Assembly: GCA_902465775.1 (NCBI GenBank)
Contig: CABQOJ010000015.1
Location: forward strand, 1 to 13,410
From: an uncultured Porphyromonas sp.
GTDB taxonomy: Bacteria > Bacteroidota > Bacteroidia > Bacteroidales > Porphyromonadaceae
Direction of reading: 5' to 3'
DNA: 13,410 nt
Within the stretch, counting starts at the first letter, position 1, and each line of letters begins with the position of its first letter. Made by a program: the position numbers and the translations under genes. The notes under the pieces are model-generated. The model saw only the letters and a list, made by a program, of their open reading frames with translations. It made no database searches and was not told the origin of the DNA. Shown here one piece after another: positions 5,364 to 13,216 of the stretch.

Positions 5364-6566
5364 TTATAGGAGTGCGTCTAGACCAGCCTTCAGGTCTGCG
5401 ATGATGTCCTCGACATTCTCCAGACCGATCGAGAGGCGTACCATACCCTCGCCAATGTCAGAAGCAGCGCGCTCCTCAGGCGTATAGGGCGAGTGCGTCA
5501 TACTAGCTGGGTGCTCGATAAGCGTCTCGGCATCACCGAGGCTCACGCAGAGCGTAGCTAGGTGCAGACTGTTCATCAGCTTGCGACCAGCCTCTAGACC
5601 ACCCTTGAGCTCGAAAGCAATCATAGCGCCTGGCAGGCGCATCTGCTTCTTAGCCAACTCATACTGTGGGAAGCTCTTGAGACCTGGGTATGCGATCGAT
5701 GCAACAGCGGAGTGCTTCTCTAGGAACTCTGCCACACGCTGTGCATTGGCGCAGTGACGCTCCATACGTATCTCCAGAGTCTTGATACCACGAGCAATCA
5801 GGTAAGCCTCAAACGGGCCAAGCACTGAACCGGTCATATCCTTGACAGCGAAGAGACGCACCTGGTCAATGTACTCCTTGCGACCGATGACGAATCCCGC
5901 GATCACATCACCGTGACCATTCAGATACTTCGTAGCCGAGTGTACGACCACGTCAGCACCGAGGTCTAGAGGACGCGTGATGAAGGGCGTGCAGTAAGTA
6001 TTGTCCACCATCAGAACGGTCCCCTCCTGGCTGTGAGCTATCTTGGCAGCGCCTTCGATATCCGTCAGGTACATGTTAGGATTAGCCGGCGTCTCGATGT
6101 AGACCAGCTTCGTATTGGGACGCATAGCAGCCTTGATCTCATCCAGATTGCGCGCATCGACGAAGGTTACCTCCACGCCAAAGCGTGAGAGCCCGTGCTC
6201 GAGGAATGAGTAAGTGCAGCCGTAGAGCGTCTTGCCAGCCACGATGTGGTCACCAGCCTGTACTAGGGGGTAGATAGCAGAAGTAATCGCACCGATACCT
6301 GAAGAGGCGCTGACACAAGCCTCGCCGCCCTCTAGAGAGGCGACCTTCTGCTCGGCAGCCGTGCAGGTCGGGTTTCCTAGGCGGGTGTAGATGTACCCCT
6401 CCTCCTCAAGGGCAAAGCGTCTGCCGCCCTGCTCTGCAGAGTCAAAGACGAAGGTAGAGGTCTGGTAAATAGGAGTAGCCAGCGTACCGTGCTGATTGTG
6501 CTCGCTACCCGCATGGATGGCACGCGTAGCGAAGCCCATCTTCTGTAGTTCTTTTGGATCTATCAT
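5364..6566 (-). CDS. mgl: Methionine gamma-lyase (PLP enzyme)
   Basis: 400 residues, the usual size of the Cys/Met-metabolism PLP family. Cleaves L-methionine to methanethiol, 2-oxobutyrate and ammonia in the cytoplasm. Seen: YTRLGNPT with Tyr60 and Arg62 (phosphate-binding pair from the neighbouring subunit), SASSGIGAI at 87-95, YGCT at 115-118 with Tyr115 and Cys117, MVDNT with Asp188, and the PLP lysine Lys213 in HSATKYLNGHGD. The Cys in YGCT is the mark that separates methionine gamma-lyase from cystathionine gamma-lyases and synthases, so the specific call is well supported though not proved. In oral Porphyromonas this enzyme makes methanethiol. Monocistronic: it starts at 6566 (MIDPKELQKMGFATRAIHAG) and is closed by hairpins at 5263-5345. 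Confidence 0.92.
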   Translation of the reverse strand: MIDPKELQKMGFATRAIHAGSEHNQHGTLATPIYQTSTFVFDSAEQGGRRFALEEEGYIYTRLGNPTCTAAEQKVASLEGGEACVSASSGIGAITSAIYPLVQAGDHIVAGKTLYGCTYSFLEHGLSRFGVEVTFVDARNLDEIKAAMRPNTKLVYIETPANPNMYLTDIEGAAKIAHSQEGTVLMVDNTYCTPFITRPLDLGADVVVHSATKYLNGHGDVIAGFVIGRKEYIDQVRLFAVKDMTGSVLGPFEAYLIARGIKTLEIRMERHCANAQRVAEFLEKHSAVASIAYPGLKSFPQYELAKKQMRLPGAMIAFELKGGLEAGRKLMNSLHLATLCVSLGDAETLIEHPASMTHSPYTPEERAASDIGEGMVRLSIGLENVEDIIADLKAGLDALL

Positions 6567-6598
6567 AAAGCTTTATCTAAAGGATTGATTATTCGGTA

Positions 6599-6606
6599 CG
6601 AAGGTA
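6599..6606 (-). promoter_or_regulatory. Possible -7 element for mgl
   Basis: On the minus strand 6606-6599 reads TACCTTCG, one base from TAnnTTTG, 33 bases before the mgl start. No clear TTG sits 20 bases upstream, so this is a weak match. Confidence 0.35.
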
Positions 6607-6630
6607 CGAAAAATCGCGCTCACAGCTATA

Positions 6631-6726
6631 GATTAGAGGTTAGATATTAGAAGTTAGAGGTTAGACTTTAGAGATTAGAGGCTAGGACTAGCACCTAGAG
6701 TCACTAGTATCACTAGGGGCACTAGC
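6631..6726. repeat. Heptad-repeat element, copy 2 (one arm plus core, inverted)
   Basis: Bases 6631-6686 are 7-base units such as GATTAGA, GAGGTTA, GATATTA, GAAGTTA and GAGATTA, about eight in a row. They are followed by a CTAG-rich core to 6726. The last 16 bases of the core (6711-6726) are the exact reverse complement of 3656-3671 in copy 1, and the neighbouring ACTAGT/CTCTAG words also match, so this copy is inverted relative to copy 1. The second heptad arm is missing. It runs within eight bases of the 21-bp-unit repeat at 6735. Confidence 0.8.
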
Positions 6727-6734
6727 ATTTCTCG

Positions 6735-6886
6735 CCAATAGCTCCGTGGAAAATGAAAATTCTCCACCGAGGCGCGGAGTGAGACTTCGGAAGAATCAAA
6801 TGAAACTTCGGAAGAATCAAAGCATAAGTCCGAGATATTTTTTCGTTCCTCACTGGACGATGTAAGATTCTCACCGAGCTATTTGA
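6735..6886 (+). repeat. Dispersed intergenic repeat, copy A, with 21-bp tandem units
   Basis: Aligned by eye with the reverse complement of 13049-13192. Shared exact blocks, in the same order, include CAATAGCT, GAAAATTCTCCAC, TTCGGAAGAAT, AAATGAAACTTCGGAAGAA, CGTTCCTC and CTGGA. Inside are 21-bp direct repeats: 6784-6804 and 6805-6825 (ACTTCGGAAGAATCAAA...), then a degenerate third (AAGTCCGAGA). No open reading frame crosses it. It lies between mgl and the LRR operon promoter. Confidence 0.75.
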
Positions 6887-7183
6887 GCATTCCTCCATGG
6901 AGAGCCGAGAGGAGTCCTCATTTATGGAGCGCTTACAGGTGTCACCTCTACTGTTTGAGCCATCTATACGACTTCTGAAGTCGTGTGATCGCTACGCTCT
7001 CTACAAGAGATAAAGCACCCCTGCGAGGGTTGATCAGACTTTTTTTGTGGTAATAGTTGCCCTATTCGGGCTATTCATCTATTTGTTGGATTAGAGTAGA
7101 CCTAGAGCGCTCTAGATGCGGAAAGCTTGAGAAGTATGAACAAAACCGTCCGAATAGAATTATTATACACCAAACTATTACTG
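6887..7183. other. Gene-free upstream region of the LRR operon
   Basis: No convincing coding region. Visible items: a perfect palindrome ACGACTTC-T-GAAGTCGT at 6968-6984; a weak CCCT/AGGG hairpin at 7019-7029; the palindrome TGATCA at 7031-7036; and a run of seven T at 7040-7046, which together could end a short plus-strand transcript. A 73-codon frame at 7057-7278 crosses the promoter and looks accidental. Confidence 0.5.
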
Positions 7184-7214
7184 TTGCGTACCAAATAAAT
7201 AATTACTACCTTTG
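7184..7214 (+). promoter_or_regulatory. Promoter of the LRR operon
   Basis: TTG (7184-7186), 20 bases, then TACCTTTG (7207-7214): full agreement with the Bacteroidota -33/-7 pattern. Transcription should begin near 7219-7222, giving an A/T-rich leader of about 77 bases before ATG 7298, with no Shine-Dalgarno run but an A-rich stretch directly before the start. Confidence 0.75.
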
Positions 7215-7297
7215 CCAGCAAAGGTGCAGTTTCGTATTGTATCAATACTATTCTGTGTCAACTAATAGATATTCCTAACCAACAAACATTCAAAACA

Positions 7298-9811
7298 ATG
7301 AATCACCGATTACTTATTGCCACGCTGCTAGCCCTCCTCGGGATGGCTATTTACGCGCCACTACCAGCTCAGCAGGCTGGTGAGAGCAATGTCATTGCGA
7401 TTAAGCTCTCCGAGATGCCTACCAACGATGACGATGAGGCTATACCTCTCAAACTAACCGTACAGGGTGAGGGCGAGATAACTTTCGAAGGGCTTAAAGA
7501 GGCTTACGCATCCGACCGCACCTCCTACACGCCCACAGCGCTAGAGATTAAGATCCGCGGTGCGGTCAAGTCAATCAGCTGCGAGTATGTCAACGTACTC
7601 TCTGCCATGGACATTACTAGCTCCAAGACGATCGAGCAGCTCAGTCTCAAAAACAGCTCCATCACCAGTCTACAAGCAAAAAACGTCACATCGCTCCAGA
7701 AGCTGAACTGTGCCTACAGCTCTCTCCCCACACTTGATCTGACGGGCTGTACAGCGCTCAAGACACTCACGGGCAATGCTAATATGAAACTCACGAGCGT
7801 CACCCTCACAGGCTGTACAGCTCTGGAGGAGGTAGAGCTACAAAACAGCAACATCACCGATTTAGCCATCGCAGGCCTAGTCAATCTGAACAGCCTCAAC
7901 GTAGCTCGCAACCCTATCAAAGAGCTTAACCTAAAGGGAATGAACAAGCTCACTACGATAGACTGCCAGCAGAGCGAAGTCACCACGCTAGACTTCTCAG
8001 ACTGTGTTGCTCTAGAGGACCTCACGGCCAACTCTTGCAAAAAACTTGCTACGATAAAGCTTCCTAGCTCTGACAAGCTCAAGTACATTTACCTACAGGA
8101 GGCTCAGATTAAGGAGATAGACCTATCTAATCACGCTGCACTAACTCAAGTATACTTAGAGCGCTGTGATAAACTAGCTAAGGTGACGGCAAACAATTGT
8201 CCCAAGCTTAATCTAGTCAGCGTACACCTCTGCGCTTTGCCTGCAGAGGCTACACTCGCTCTCGTAAAGAGCTTAGCCGATCATGGTGCCGACTACAACG
8301 CAGCAAAGCCTGCTCACAAGATCTTTGGCGCAGGCATGAAAGTAACGTATGAAGAGAAAAATGTTTGGACTCCTAAGTCAGCAAGTGTAGCCAGACGCAA
8401 GGGTTGGGCTATCTATGAGAAAAATGAGGACACAGGAGATGAGCCTACAACCATCTTTGACTATGCGAAGGTCTCCATCGAAGAGGCACAGCACGGGACG
8501 ATAGCTCTAGAAGGCTTTGACAAGGAGGATCTGCCCTTTATGCCACAAGGTGAGACCTACAAGGTGGTCGCTACACCTGAGACTGGATATGAGCTACAGG
8601 AGCTCATGCTCAACGATGATGACATCCTAGAGGCTCGACAGTTTGACCTGATGGGTGATAGCAAGCTCACGGCCACTTTTGCAAAGGCTGGCTCAGTAAC
8701 CTACGACTACTACCTAACGAAGGTTGATGCTTCAAAGCCTGGTCCCATAACCTATACCTATGGATACAACGAGAACAAGCAGTGGATCTCTCGCACTGCG
8801 AAGGATGAAGATGGCAACGTCTCATCTCATCATGACATACGATACGATGAGCAGGGGCGTATATCTGACATTGACATCATGCTATCCTATGACAAGAACG
8901 ACAAGCCTAGTCAGTTTGCCCACTATACATACGATGAGCAGGGGCGTATAGTAAGACGTCTGATGAAGCTCTTTACAACCGATATGGCTGACATCAAGAT
9001 CGCCTATCGTCCCGATGGTCAGATAGACTACTGGGTCGAGAGTCTAAAGGCTAAAGTCATGAATAACTATATCTACAACGACAAGGGGCAACTCATCGAG
9101 GAACAATTCGGTGAGGCTACGGGAGTAGACCCCGATCATCCGACCATTTCAATGGCCTCTGGTAAGATCTTCTACAGCTACAACGACAAGGGTCAGAAGG
9201 CTACCGCTAAGTATTCTAGCATTCAGGCCAACTGGCTCTACATGAAGGGCGAGCTCTACTCATGGAATGAGCAGGGACTGCTTTCAAGCGTCCAGGCAGT
9301 GAACTATAAGTACGACAAGGATGAAAAAGATCCTGAGAAGGGTAAGCCTACCGCAGTCTTCGAGCTACGCTATCAGTATGACGACAAGGCAGACACCAAG
9401 GTCTTCTGGCCTATGCTCCCGCTGACAGAGGAAAATGGTGGGTTCGGCGAGTTTAGCTACGACCTCAAGGGTTACTGCACCAAGGCTGAGTACTGGCAAT
9501 ATGGCTATGGTAAGCCCAGACACACCCTAGACTTTATCTATGTCTTTGAGGCTTCACCAGTACACCTCCAGGAGCTAGTCGACAGAGGCGCCACAACCGT
9601 ACAATATGCCTACGGCACGATCACCGCTGAGGGTGCATCCCTAGAGGGCCTTCAGGTATACGACACCACAGGTCAGCTACTCCGTGACTACCGCACGTCA
9701 CCATGCCAGCGCATAGACATGGGCGTCAGCGAGCTACCCGACGGACTATACATCGTTCGCACGATCTCCTCTGACAGCACACAGACTGACAAGGTGGTTA
9801 TAGCACAATAA
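7298..9811 (+). CDS. T9SS-secreted leucine-rich-repeat protein with beta-repeat and YD-like repeats
   Basis: 837 residues, predicted outside the cell. Order: signal peptide about 1-27; beta cap about 31-88; roughly 11 leucine-rich repeats of 21-22 residues (about 89-330; for example LQKLNCAYSSLPTLDLTGCTA), several with Cys in the slot where InlJ-type repeats have their Cys ladder; a closing segment (KIFGAGMKV...NVWTPKS...RRKGWAIYE, to 375); one beta-repeat domain at about 388-465 (GTIALEG...YKVVATPETGYELQELML), like bacterial surface beta-repeats; YD/RHS-like repeats at about 486-750 (YDEQGRI twice, IYNDKGQL, YSYNDKGQ, SWNEQG); and a type A T9SS sorting domain at about 760-837 (LQVYDTTGQLL, then LPDGLYIVR and KVVIAQ). 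The last predicts export by type IX secretion. Adhesion or ligand binding is likely but not shown. First gene of a two-gene operon. Confidence 0.88.
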   Translation: MNHRLLIATLLALLGMAIYAPLPAQQAGESNVIAIKLSEMPTNDDDEAIPLKLTVQGEGEITFEGLKEAYASDRTSYTPTALEIKIRGAVKSISCEYVNVLSAMDITSSKTIEQLSLKNSSITSLQAKNVTSLQKLNCAYSSLPTLDLTGCTALKTLTGNANMKLTSVTLTGCTALEEVELQNSNITDLAIAGLVNLNSLNVARNPIKELNLKGMNKLTTIDCQQSEVTTLDFSDCVALEDLTANSCKKLATIKLPSSDKLKYIYLQEAQIKEIDLSNHAALTQVYLERCDKLAKVTANNCPKLNLVSVHLCALPAEATLALVKSLADHGADYNAAKPAHKIFGAGMKVTYEEKNVWTPKSASVARRKGWAIYEKNEDTGDEPTTIFDYAKVSIEEAQHGTIALEGFDKEDLPFMPQGETYKVVATPETGYELQELMLNDDDILEARQFDLMGDSKLTATFAKAGSVTYDYYLTKVDASKPGPITYTYGYNENKQWISRTAKDEDGNVSSHHDIRYDEQGRISDIDIMLSYDKNDKPSQFAHYTYDEQGRIVRRLMKLFTTDMADIKIAYRPDGQIDYWVESLKAKVMNNYIYNDKGQLIEEQFGEATGVDPDHPTISMASGKIFYSYNDKGQKATAKYSSIQANWLYMKGELYSWNEQGLLSSVQAVNYKYDKDEKDPEKGKPTAVFELRYQYDDKADTKVFWPMLPLTEENGGFGEFSYDLKGYCTKAEYWQYGYGKPRHTLDFIYVFEASPVHLQELVDRGATTVQYAYGTITAEGASLEGLQVYDTTGQLLRDYRTSPCQRIDMGVSELPDGLYIVRTISSDSTQTDKVVIAQ
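8842..8950 (+). repeat. In-frame direct repeat inside the YD-like region
   Basis: The same 22 bases (starting ATACGATGAGCAGG) occur at 8842-8863 and 8929-8950, exactly 87 bases or 29 codons apart, each encoding YDEQGRI. The other YD-like units in this gene have diverged in DNA sequence, so this pair was either copied recently or kept alike by recombination. Confidence 0.85.
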
Positions 9812-9824
9812 GCAGACAAAACCT

Positions 9825-12122
9825 ATGCTTCACTCTATCATAAGGCGAGGACTCATGACTATGCTCATGGGCCTCGCCCTATGCTCTCTTCAGAGCTACG
9901 CAGCTTCTCGTATCCTATTCACCACGGCTCTGCCAGTAGGATCGACGATCACACTCACCATCTCTGCAGATGGCGCAGTAACGGCTCAAGGGCTAGCAGG
10001 ATCCATCCTCACCGATGGCAAGGCGCACGCCTACACCATCGAGAGTGCCGATGTGAAGCTCTCAGGAGCCATCACGGCTATCACGCTTTCACGCCAAAAG
10101 CTCTCTGCTCTTGACATACGCCAGGCAAAAGAGCTCACGGAGCTACGTTGTGTGGACAACAACCTTACGGAGCTAAACCTTTCCTTTGCCAAAGGACTCC
10201 AGCGTCTAGACTGCACTTTCAATCAGCTAGAGCAACTCAACATACCCAAAGCTTCTGCCCTCAAGGAGCTACGCCTCAAGGGTAACTACGTCAAGAGCCT
10301 TGCCCTTGACCAATGCCCTGACCTAGAGATCCTCGACTACGCAGACAACTACTACCCCGCCTTTATAGACCTAAGTAAGTGTCCTAAGCTACAACAGCTA
10401 GATCTCGCAAAGAATCAGTTTCGCTCTCTAGATTTATCCCACAATGGAGACCTTCGCGCACTCTCTTGTGGAGACAACGAGATCTCCTCTCTAGACTTAG
10501 CGCACCTCTCCTCACTGGAGCGCCTTTCCGTCGCCAATTGCTCTAACCTAAGCAAGCTAACCCTCGGAGAGCATCCCAAGCTACGCTACTTAGACCTCTA
10601 CGGCACAGGCGTAAGGAGCTTAGACTTCTCTAAGTTTCCACTTCTTGAGGAGCTCTCCTGCGCTTATGGACAGCTCACCTCGCTAGACCTCTCACACAAT
10701 CAGAACCTCCGCATCCTCAGCTGTGCCAAGAACCCCTTCGCTGGACTAGACGTATCGCACTGCCCACTCCTTGAGGAGCTCAGCTGTGGCGACTTGCAGA
10801 TCAAGTCTATCGACCTAAGTCACAATCCCAAGCTCGTATCACTACGAATAGGGCACAACAACCTCTCGCAGATAGACCTCTCTGCTCAGAAGGAGCTCAA
10901 GGCGCTACACCTCTTCTATAACAACATTAGCACCCTCGATCTCTCTGCGCAGACGCATCTAGAGGAGCTACTTTGCAACAACAACCAGCTCTCCTCCATA
11001 ACCCTTCCAGCTAGCGCTCCGCTTCGCCAACTGGACATCTACGACAATCAGATCAAGGAGTCACAGATGGCGCAGATCATTGCCCAGCTTCCCAATCGCA
11101 CGGGGCAGACGAGAGGACTCTTTAAGGTTGTGAACTCGCCCAGCACCCTTGAGGGCAACGTCTGCACCAAGGCTCTGGTCGAGCAAGCTCTCGGTAAGTA
11201 TTGGCGCGTCGTCGACTATGCGGACTTTGCCGACAGTGGCAATGGACTAGACTACAGAGGATCCGATGCTCCCGATATGGGCGAGGGGGTGATCAAGCTC
11301 ACCTTTGACAAGGCAAGTAGCACCGTACAGCTCACCGTTGGCGGACTAGGTCTGCTTGAGTCTACAGGTACGACCAAGCCTATTAGCAACTCGAAGGATC
11401 CCATCTCCTATACCCTCGAAGGCAATGAGCTAACCATCCGTGGGGATGTCTACAAGCTGATCGTTAGCGGAGGCACTATCAAGGCCGTAGAGCTGACCAA
11501 GGCAAGCTATCTGCGCGAGCTCGAGCTACACGACTACCAGCCTGCGACCATTCAGCTGGCTGATCTACCCAACCTCGTGACGCTCCGACTGCACGACAAT
11601 CAGCTCACCTCAATCCAGCTCAGTGGTACGCCACTGCTAAACTTCCTCTCCTGCTACGGCAACAAGCTAACCGTCGAGGCGGGGAAGAAGATCATCGCAA
11701 GCCTGCCCAAGCGTCTTGAAGAGGAGAAAGCAACGATCCTCTGGCTCAATAGCAAGGGAGCGGGTACTGACAACGTTTTTGCCAAGGAGCTACAACTCCT
11801 AGCACAGGCTAAGGGCTGGACGATGAGTGATTATCTAGACGGGAGCAAGGGAGACACTGGAGCTCCCATTGAGATCCCCACATTCATTCATCCCATCGTG
11901 CCAGTGGCTACACACGCTATGCAGGTCCGTCTCACAGCGGATGCGTTGCAGATTAGCGCAGCGCCTCACATCTCTATTGCACTGTACGATCTATCGGGAC
12001 AGCTACAGATCCAGACGGTGACCGATGCCGAGGGACTACGTGAGCTCCCACTCACCGCTTGTCCTGCAGGGCTATATATCCTAGCCACTCCCTCAGAGGC
12101 GGTCAAGGTGCTCATACCATAG
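9825..12122 (+). CDS. T9SS-secreted leucine-rich-repeat protein with duplicated cap-LRR module
   Basis: 765 residues. Signal peptide about 1-27 (cleavage near SYAAS). First module: beta cap 29-82 (VGSTITLTISADGAVTAQGL...AYTIES), about 16 repeats at 83-418 of the form LRILSCAKNPFAGLDVSHCPL, then a closing segment to 465 (QLPNR...EGNVCTKALVEQALGKYWRVVDY). Second module: cap at 486-545 (VIKLTFDKASSTVQLTVGG...YTLEGNELTIRGDV), about three repeats at 546-626, then SLPKR...TDNVFAKELQLLAQAKGWTMSDY to 670. C-terminus 695-765 is a T9SS type A sorting domain (IALYDLSGQL, CPAGLYILA, KVLIP). The 21-residue repeats with Cys resemble internalin J; P. gingivalis has an internalin-J-like protein of this kind. 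The gene starts 13 bases after the first LRR gene, so they are surely co-transcribed. It probably acts at the cell surface with its partner; the ligand is unknown. Confidence 0.88.
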   Translation: MLHSIIRRGLMTMLMGLALCSLQSYAASRILFTTALPVGSTITLTISADGAVTAQGLAGSILTDGKAHAYTIESADVKLSGAITAITLSRQKLSALDIRQAKELTELRCVDNNLTELNLSFAKGLQRLDCTFNQLEQLNIPKASALKELRLKGNYVKSLALDQCPDLEILDYADNYYPAFIDLSKCPKLQQLDLAKNQFRSLDLSHNGDLRALSCGDNEISSLDLAHLSSLERLSVANCSNLSKLTLGEHPKLRYLDLYGTGVRSLDFSKFPLLEELSCAYGQLTSLDLSHNQNLRILSCAKNPFAGLDVSHCPLLEELSCGDLQIKSIDLSHNPKLVSLRIGHNNLSQIDLSAQKELKALHLFYNNISTLDLSAQTHLEELLCNNNQLSSITLPASAPLRQLDIYDNQIKESQMAQIIAQLPNRTGQTRGLFKVVNSPSTLEGNVCTKALVEQALGKYWRVVDYADFADSGNGLDYRGSDAPDMGEGVIKLTFDKASSTVQLTVGGLGLLESTGTTKPISNSKDPISYTLEGNELTIRGDVYKLIVSGGTIKAVELTKASYLRELELHDYQPATIQLADLPNLVTLRLHDNQLTSIQLSGTPLLNFLSCYGNKLTVEAGKKIIASLPKRLEEEKATILWLNSKGAGTDNVFAKELQLLAQAKGWTMSDYLDGSKGDTGAPIEIPTFIHPIVPVATHAMQVRLTADALQISAAPHISIALYDLSGQLQIQTVTDAEGLRELPLTACPAGLYILATPSEAVKVLIP

Positions 12123-12177
12123 TAAACATGGACATTGAGGATATGGTGCAAGCCATAGCCTTAGTTTAGGGGAACGA

Positions 12178-12236
12178 AGACTGCTCGCCGCAGTCTCCAA
12201 CAAGTAGAGGCTCCTCCTTGGTGGAAGAGCCTCTAC
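12178..12236. terminator. Two hairpins between the LRR operon and marC
   Basis: AGACTGC-TCGCC-GCAGTCT (12178-12196) is a perfect 7-bp stem with a 5-base loop. GTAGAGGCTC (12204-12213) and GAGCCTCTAC (12227-12236) form a perfect 10-bp stem with a 13-base loop. Neither has a T-tract on either strand. Lying between converging genes, they probably end transcription from both sides. Confidence 0.55.
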
Positions 12237-12258
12237 GCTGTTCTATGCTAAGAGCCTT

Positions 12259-12891
12259 TTACTTGTTAAAGAAGGGCTCGAGGATGATCATCAGGTTTTG
12301 CATGAAGAATCTCACCGAGATGGCTAGCAGGATCACTCCGAAGAACTTACGCAGGATGTAGATACCTCCTTTGCCCAGCCAGCGCTCTAGGAGTGACACG
12401 GTGCGGAGCATCAGGTAGATGCAGACCACGTTCAGCATGATAGCGAGAAAGAGGGTCGAGATAGCTGTACCCGAGGAGCGCATCGTCAGGATCGCCGTAA
12501 AGGAGGCTGCACCCGCAAAGAGCGGGAAGACGAGCGGTACGATGTCGGCATTGCCCGAGGGGTCGTCATCCTGAAAGACCTGTATACCGAAGATCATCTC
12601 GACGGCTAGGACGAAGAGGACGATCGAACCCGCTACAGCAAAGGAGGAGACGTCCACTCCGAAGAAGCCGAGCAGGGGCTCCCCGATGAAGAGGAAGGCG
12701 ATGAACATGAGGGCTGAGATGATGGCCACCTTGCTGGGGTGAAAGACTTTCCCCGACTCCTTGAGGCTCAGCGCGATCGGGATCGCTCCGATGATGTCGA
12801 TAGAGACAAAGAGGATCATAAAGGTCGCAAAGAAGCTCGGCAGTGTGAAGTGCTCGAAGTCAGCTAGAATAGTGTTCCAAAGATTTTCCAT
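12259..12891 (-). CDS. MarC-family integral membrane protein
   Basis: 210 residues, the family's usual size, with six hydrophobic segments, so an inner-membrane protein. MarC/UPF0056 signs: an N-terminal helix with FVSIDIIGAIPIAL (28-41), the GVDVSSFAVAGSIVLFVLAVEMI helix (78-100), and VPLVFPLFAGAASFTAILTMRS (118-139), which stands where most members have the PL..PLLAGPGAI motif. The Gly-Pro-Gly is replaced by Gly-Ala-Ala, as I believe is common in Bacteroidota members. The function of the family is unknown; the old link of MarC to multiple antibiotic resistance was withdrawn. Single gene, converging on the LRR operon with a shared hairpin region between. ATG 12891 gives a normal N-terminus. 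Confidence 0.9.
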   Translation of the reverse strand: MENLWNTILADFEHFTLPSFFATFMILFVSIDIIGAIPIALSLKESGKVFHPSKVAIISALMFIAFLFIGEPLLGFFGVDVSSFAVAGSIVLFVLAVEMIFGIQVFQDDDPSGNADIVPLVFPLFAGAASFTAILTMRSSGTAISTLFLAIMLNVVCIYLMLRTVSLLERWLGKGGIYILRKFFGVILLAISVRFFMQNLMIILEPFFNK

Positions 12892-12936
12892 ATTCTGTGT
12901 TGGTTAAAGCGGTGTATAAGGGAACGCTTTCATCTG

Positions 12937-12944
12937 CAAAGGTA
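12937..12944 (-). promoter_or_regulatory. -7 element for marC
   Basis: On the minus strand 12944-12937 reads TACCTTTG, a full match to TAnnTTTG and identical to the LRR operon's -7 element, 45 bases before ATG 12891. No TTG is found 20 bases upstream (the nearest is 12 bases away), so the -33 part is weak. Confidence 0.55.
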
Positions 12945-13048
12945 ATAAATGCGCTACAACCATCAGGCAGGGGCCCCCGTACCTCAGGGTTGAGGCTTCG
13001 GACAGGGTGAGTCTATCTACCCCTCTGTCAAGGGAATCGAACAATTCC
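12945..13048. other. Gene-free region upstream of marC
   Basis: No coding frame. Small hairpins are visible: CCTCA-GGGT-TGAGG near 12980-12994 and GGAAT/ATTCC at about 13033-13048. Together with the repeat and the final promoter-like site this makes 465 bases after marC without a gene. Confidence 0.4.
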
Positions 13049-13192
13049 TTGGTGGAGATCATGGAATATCCAGCGAGGAACGGAAAAATTCTTCCGAACT
13101 TCGGTTTCTTTCTTCCGAAGTTTCATTTCATTCTTCCGAACTTTTATTTGGGGCCTCCGTGGAGAATTTTCGTTTGCTTGTGAGCTATTGGG
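13049..13192 (-). repeat. Dispersed intergenic repeat, copy B (inverted relative to copy A)
   Basis: Read on the minus strand it follows copy A (6735-6886) from CCAATAGCT through GAAAATTCTCCAC to TTCCTCGCTGGA and CTCCACC. It has three clear 21-bp units, at 13142-13122, 13121-13101 and 13100-13080, each with TTCGGAAGAA near its start; copy A has two good units and a worn third. It lies between marC and the unseen gene to the right. Confidence 0.75.
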
Positions 13193-13216
13193 ACGTTCCT
13201 CGGGAGAGATTGGGAT

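Noticed and set aside
6784..6840. 21-bp tandem units as a CRISPR array
   Set aside because: The units are directly adjacent with no unique spacers, and no cas genes are present.
7057..7278. 73-codon open frame between the 21-bp-unit repeat and the LRR operon
   Set aside because: It crosses the near-consensus promoter at 7184-7214, has an unusual Cys/Tyr/Ile-rich composition and shows no recognisable motif; it is most likely accidental.
6735..13192. Inverted repeats as ends of a composite transposon
   Set aside because: No transposase or integrase gene lies between them, the copies are clearly diverged, and the enclosed genes include a common core gene (marC).
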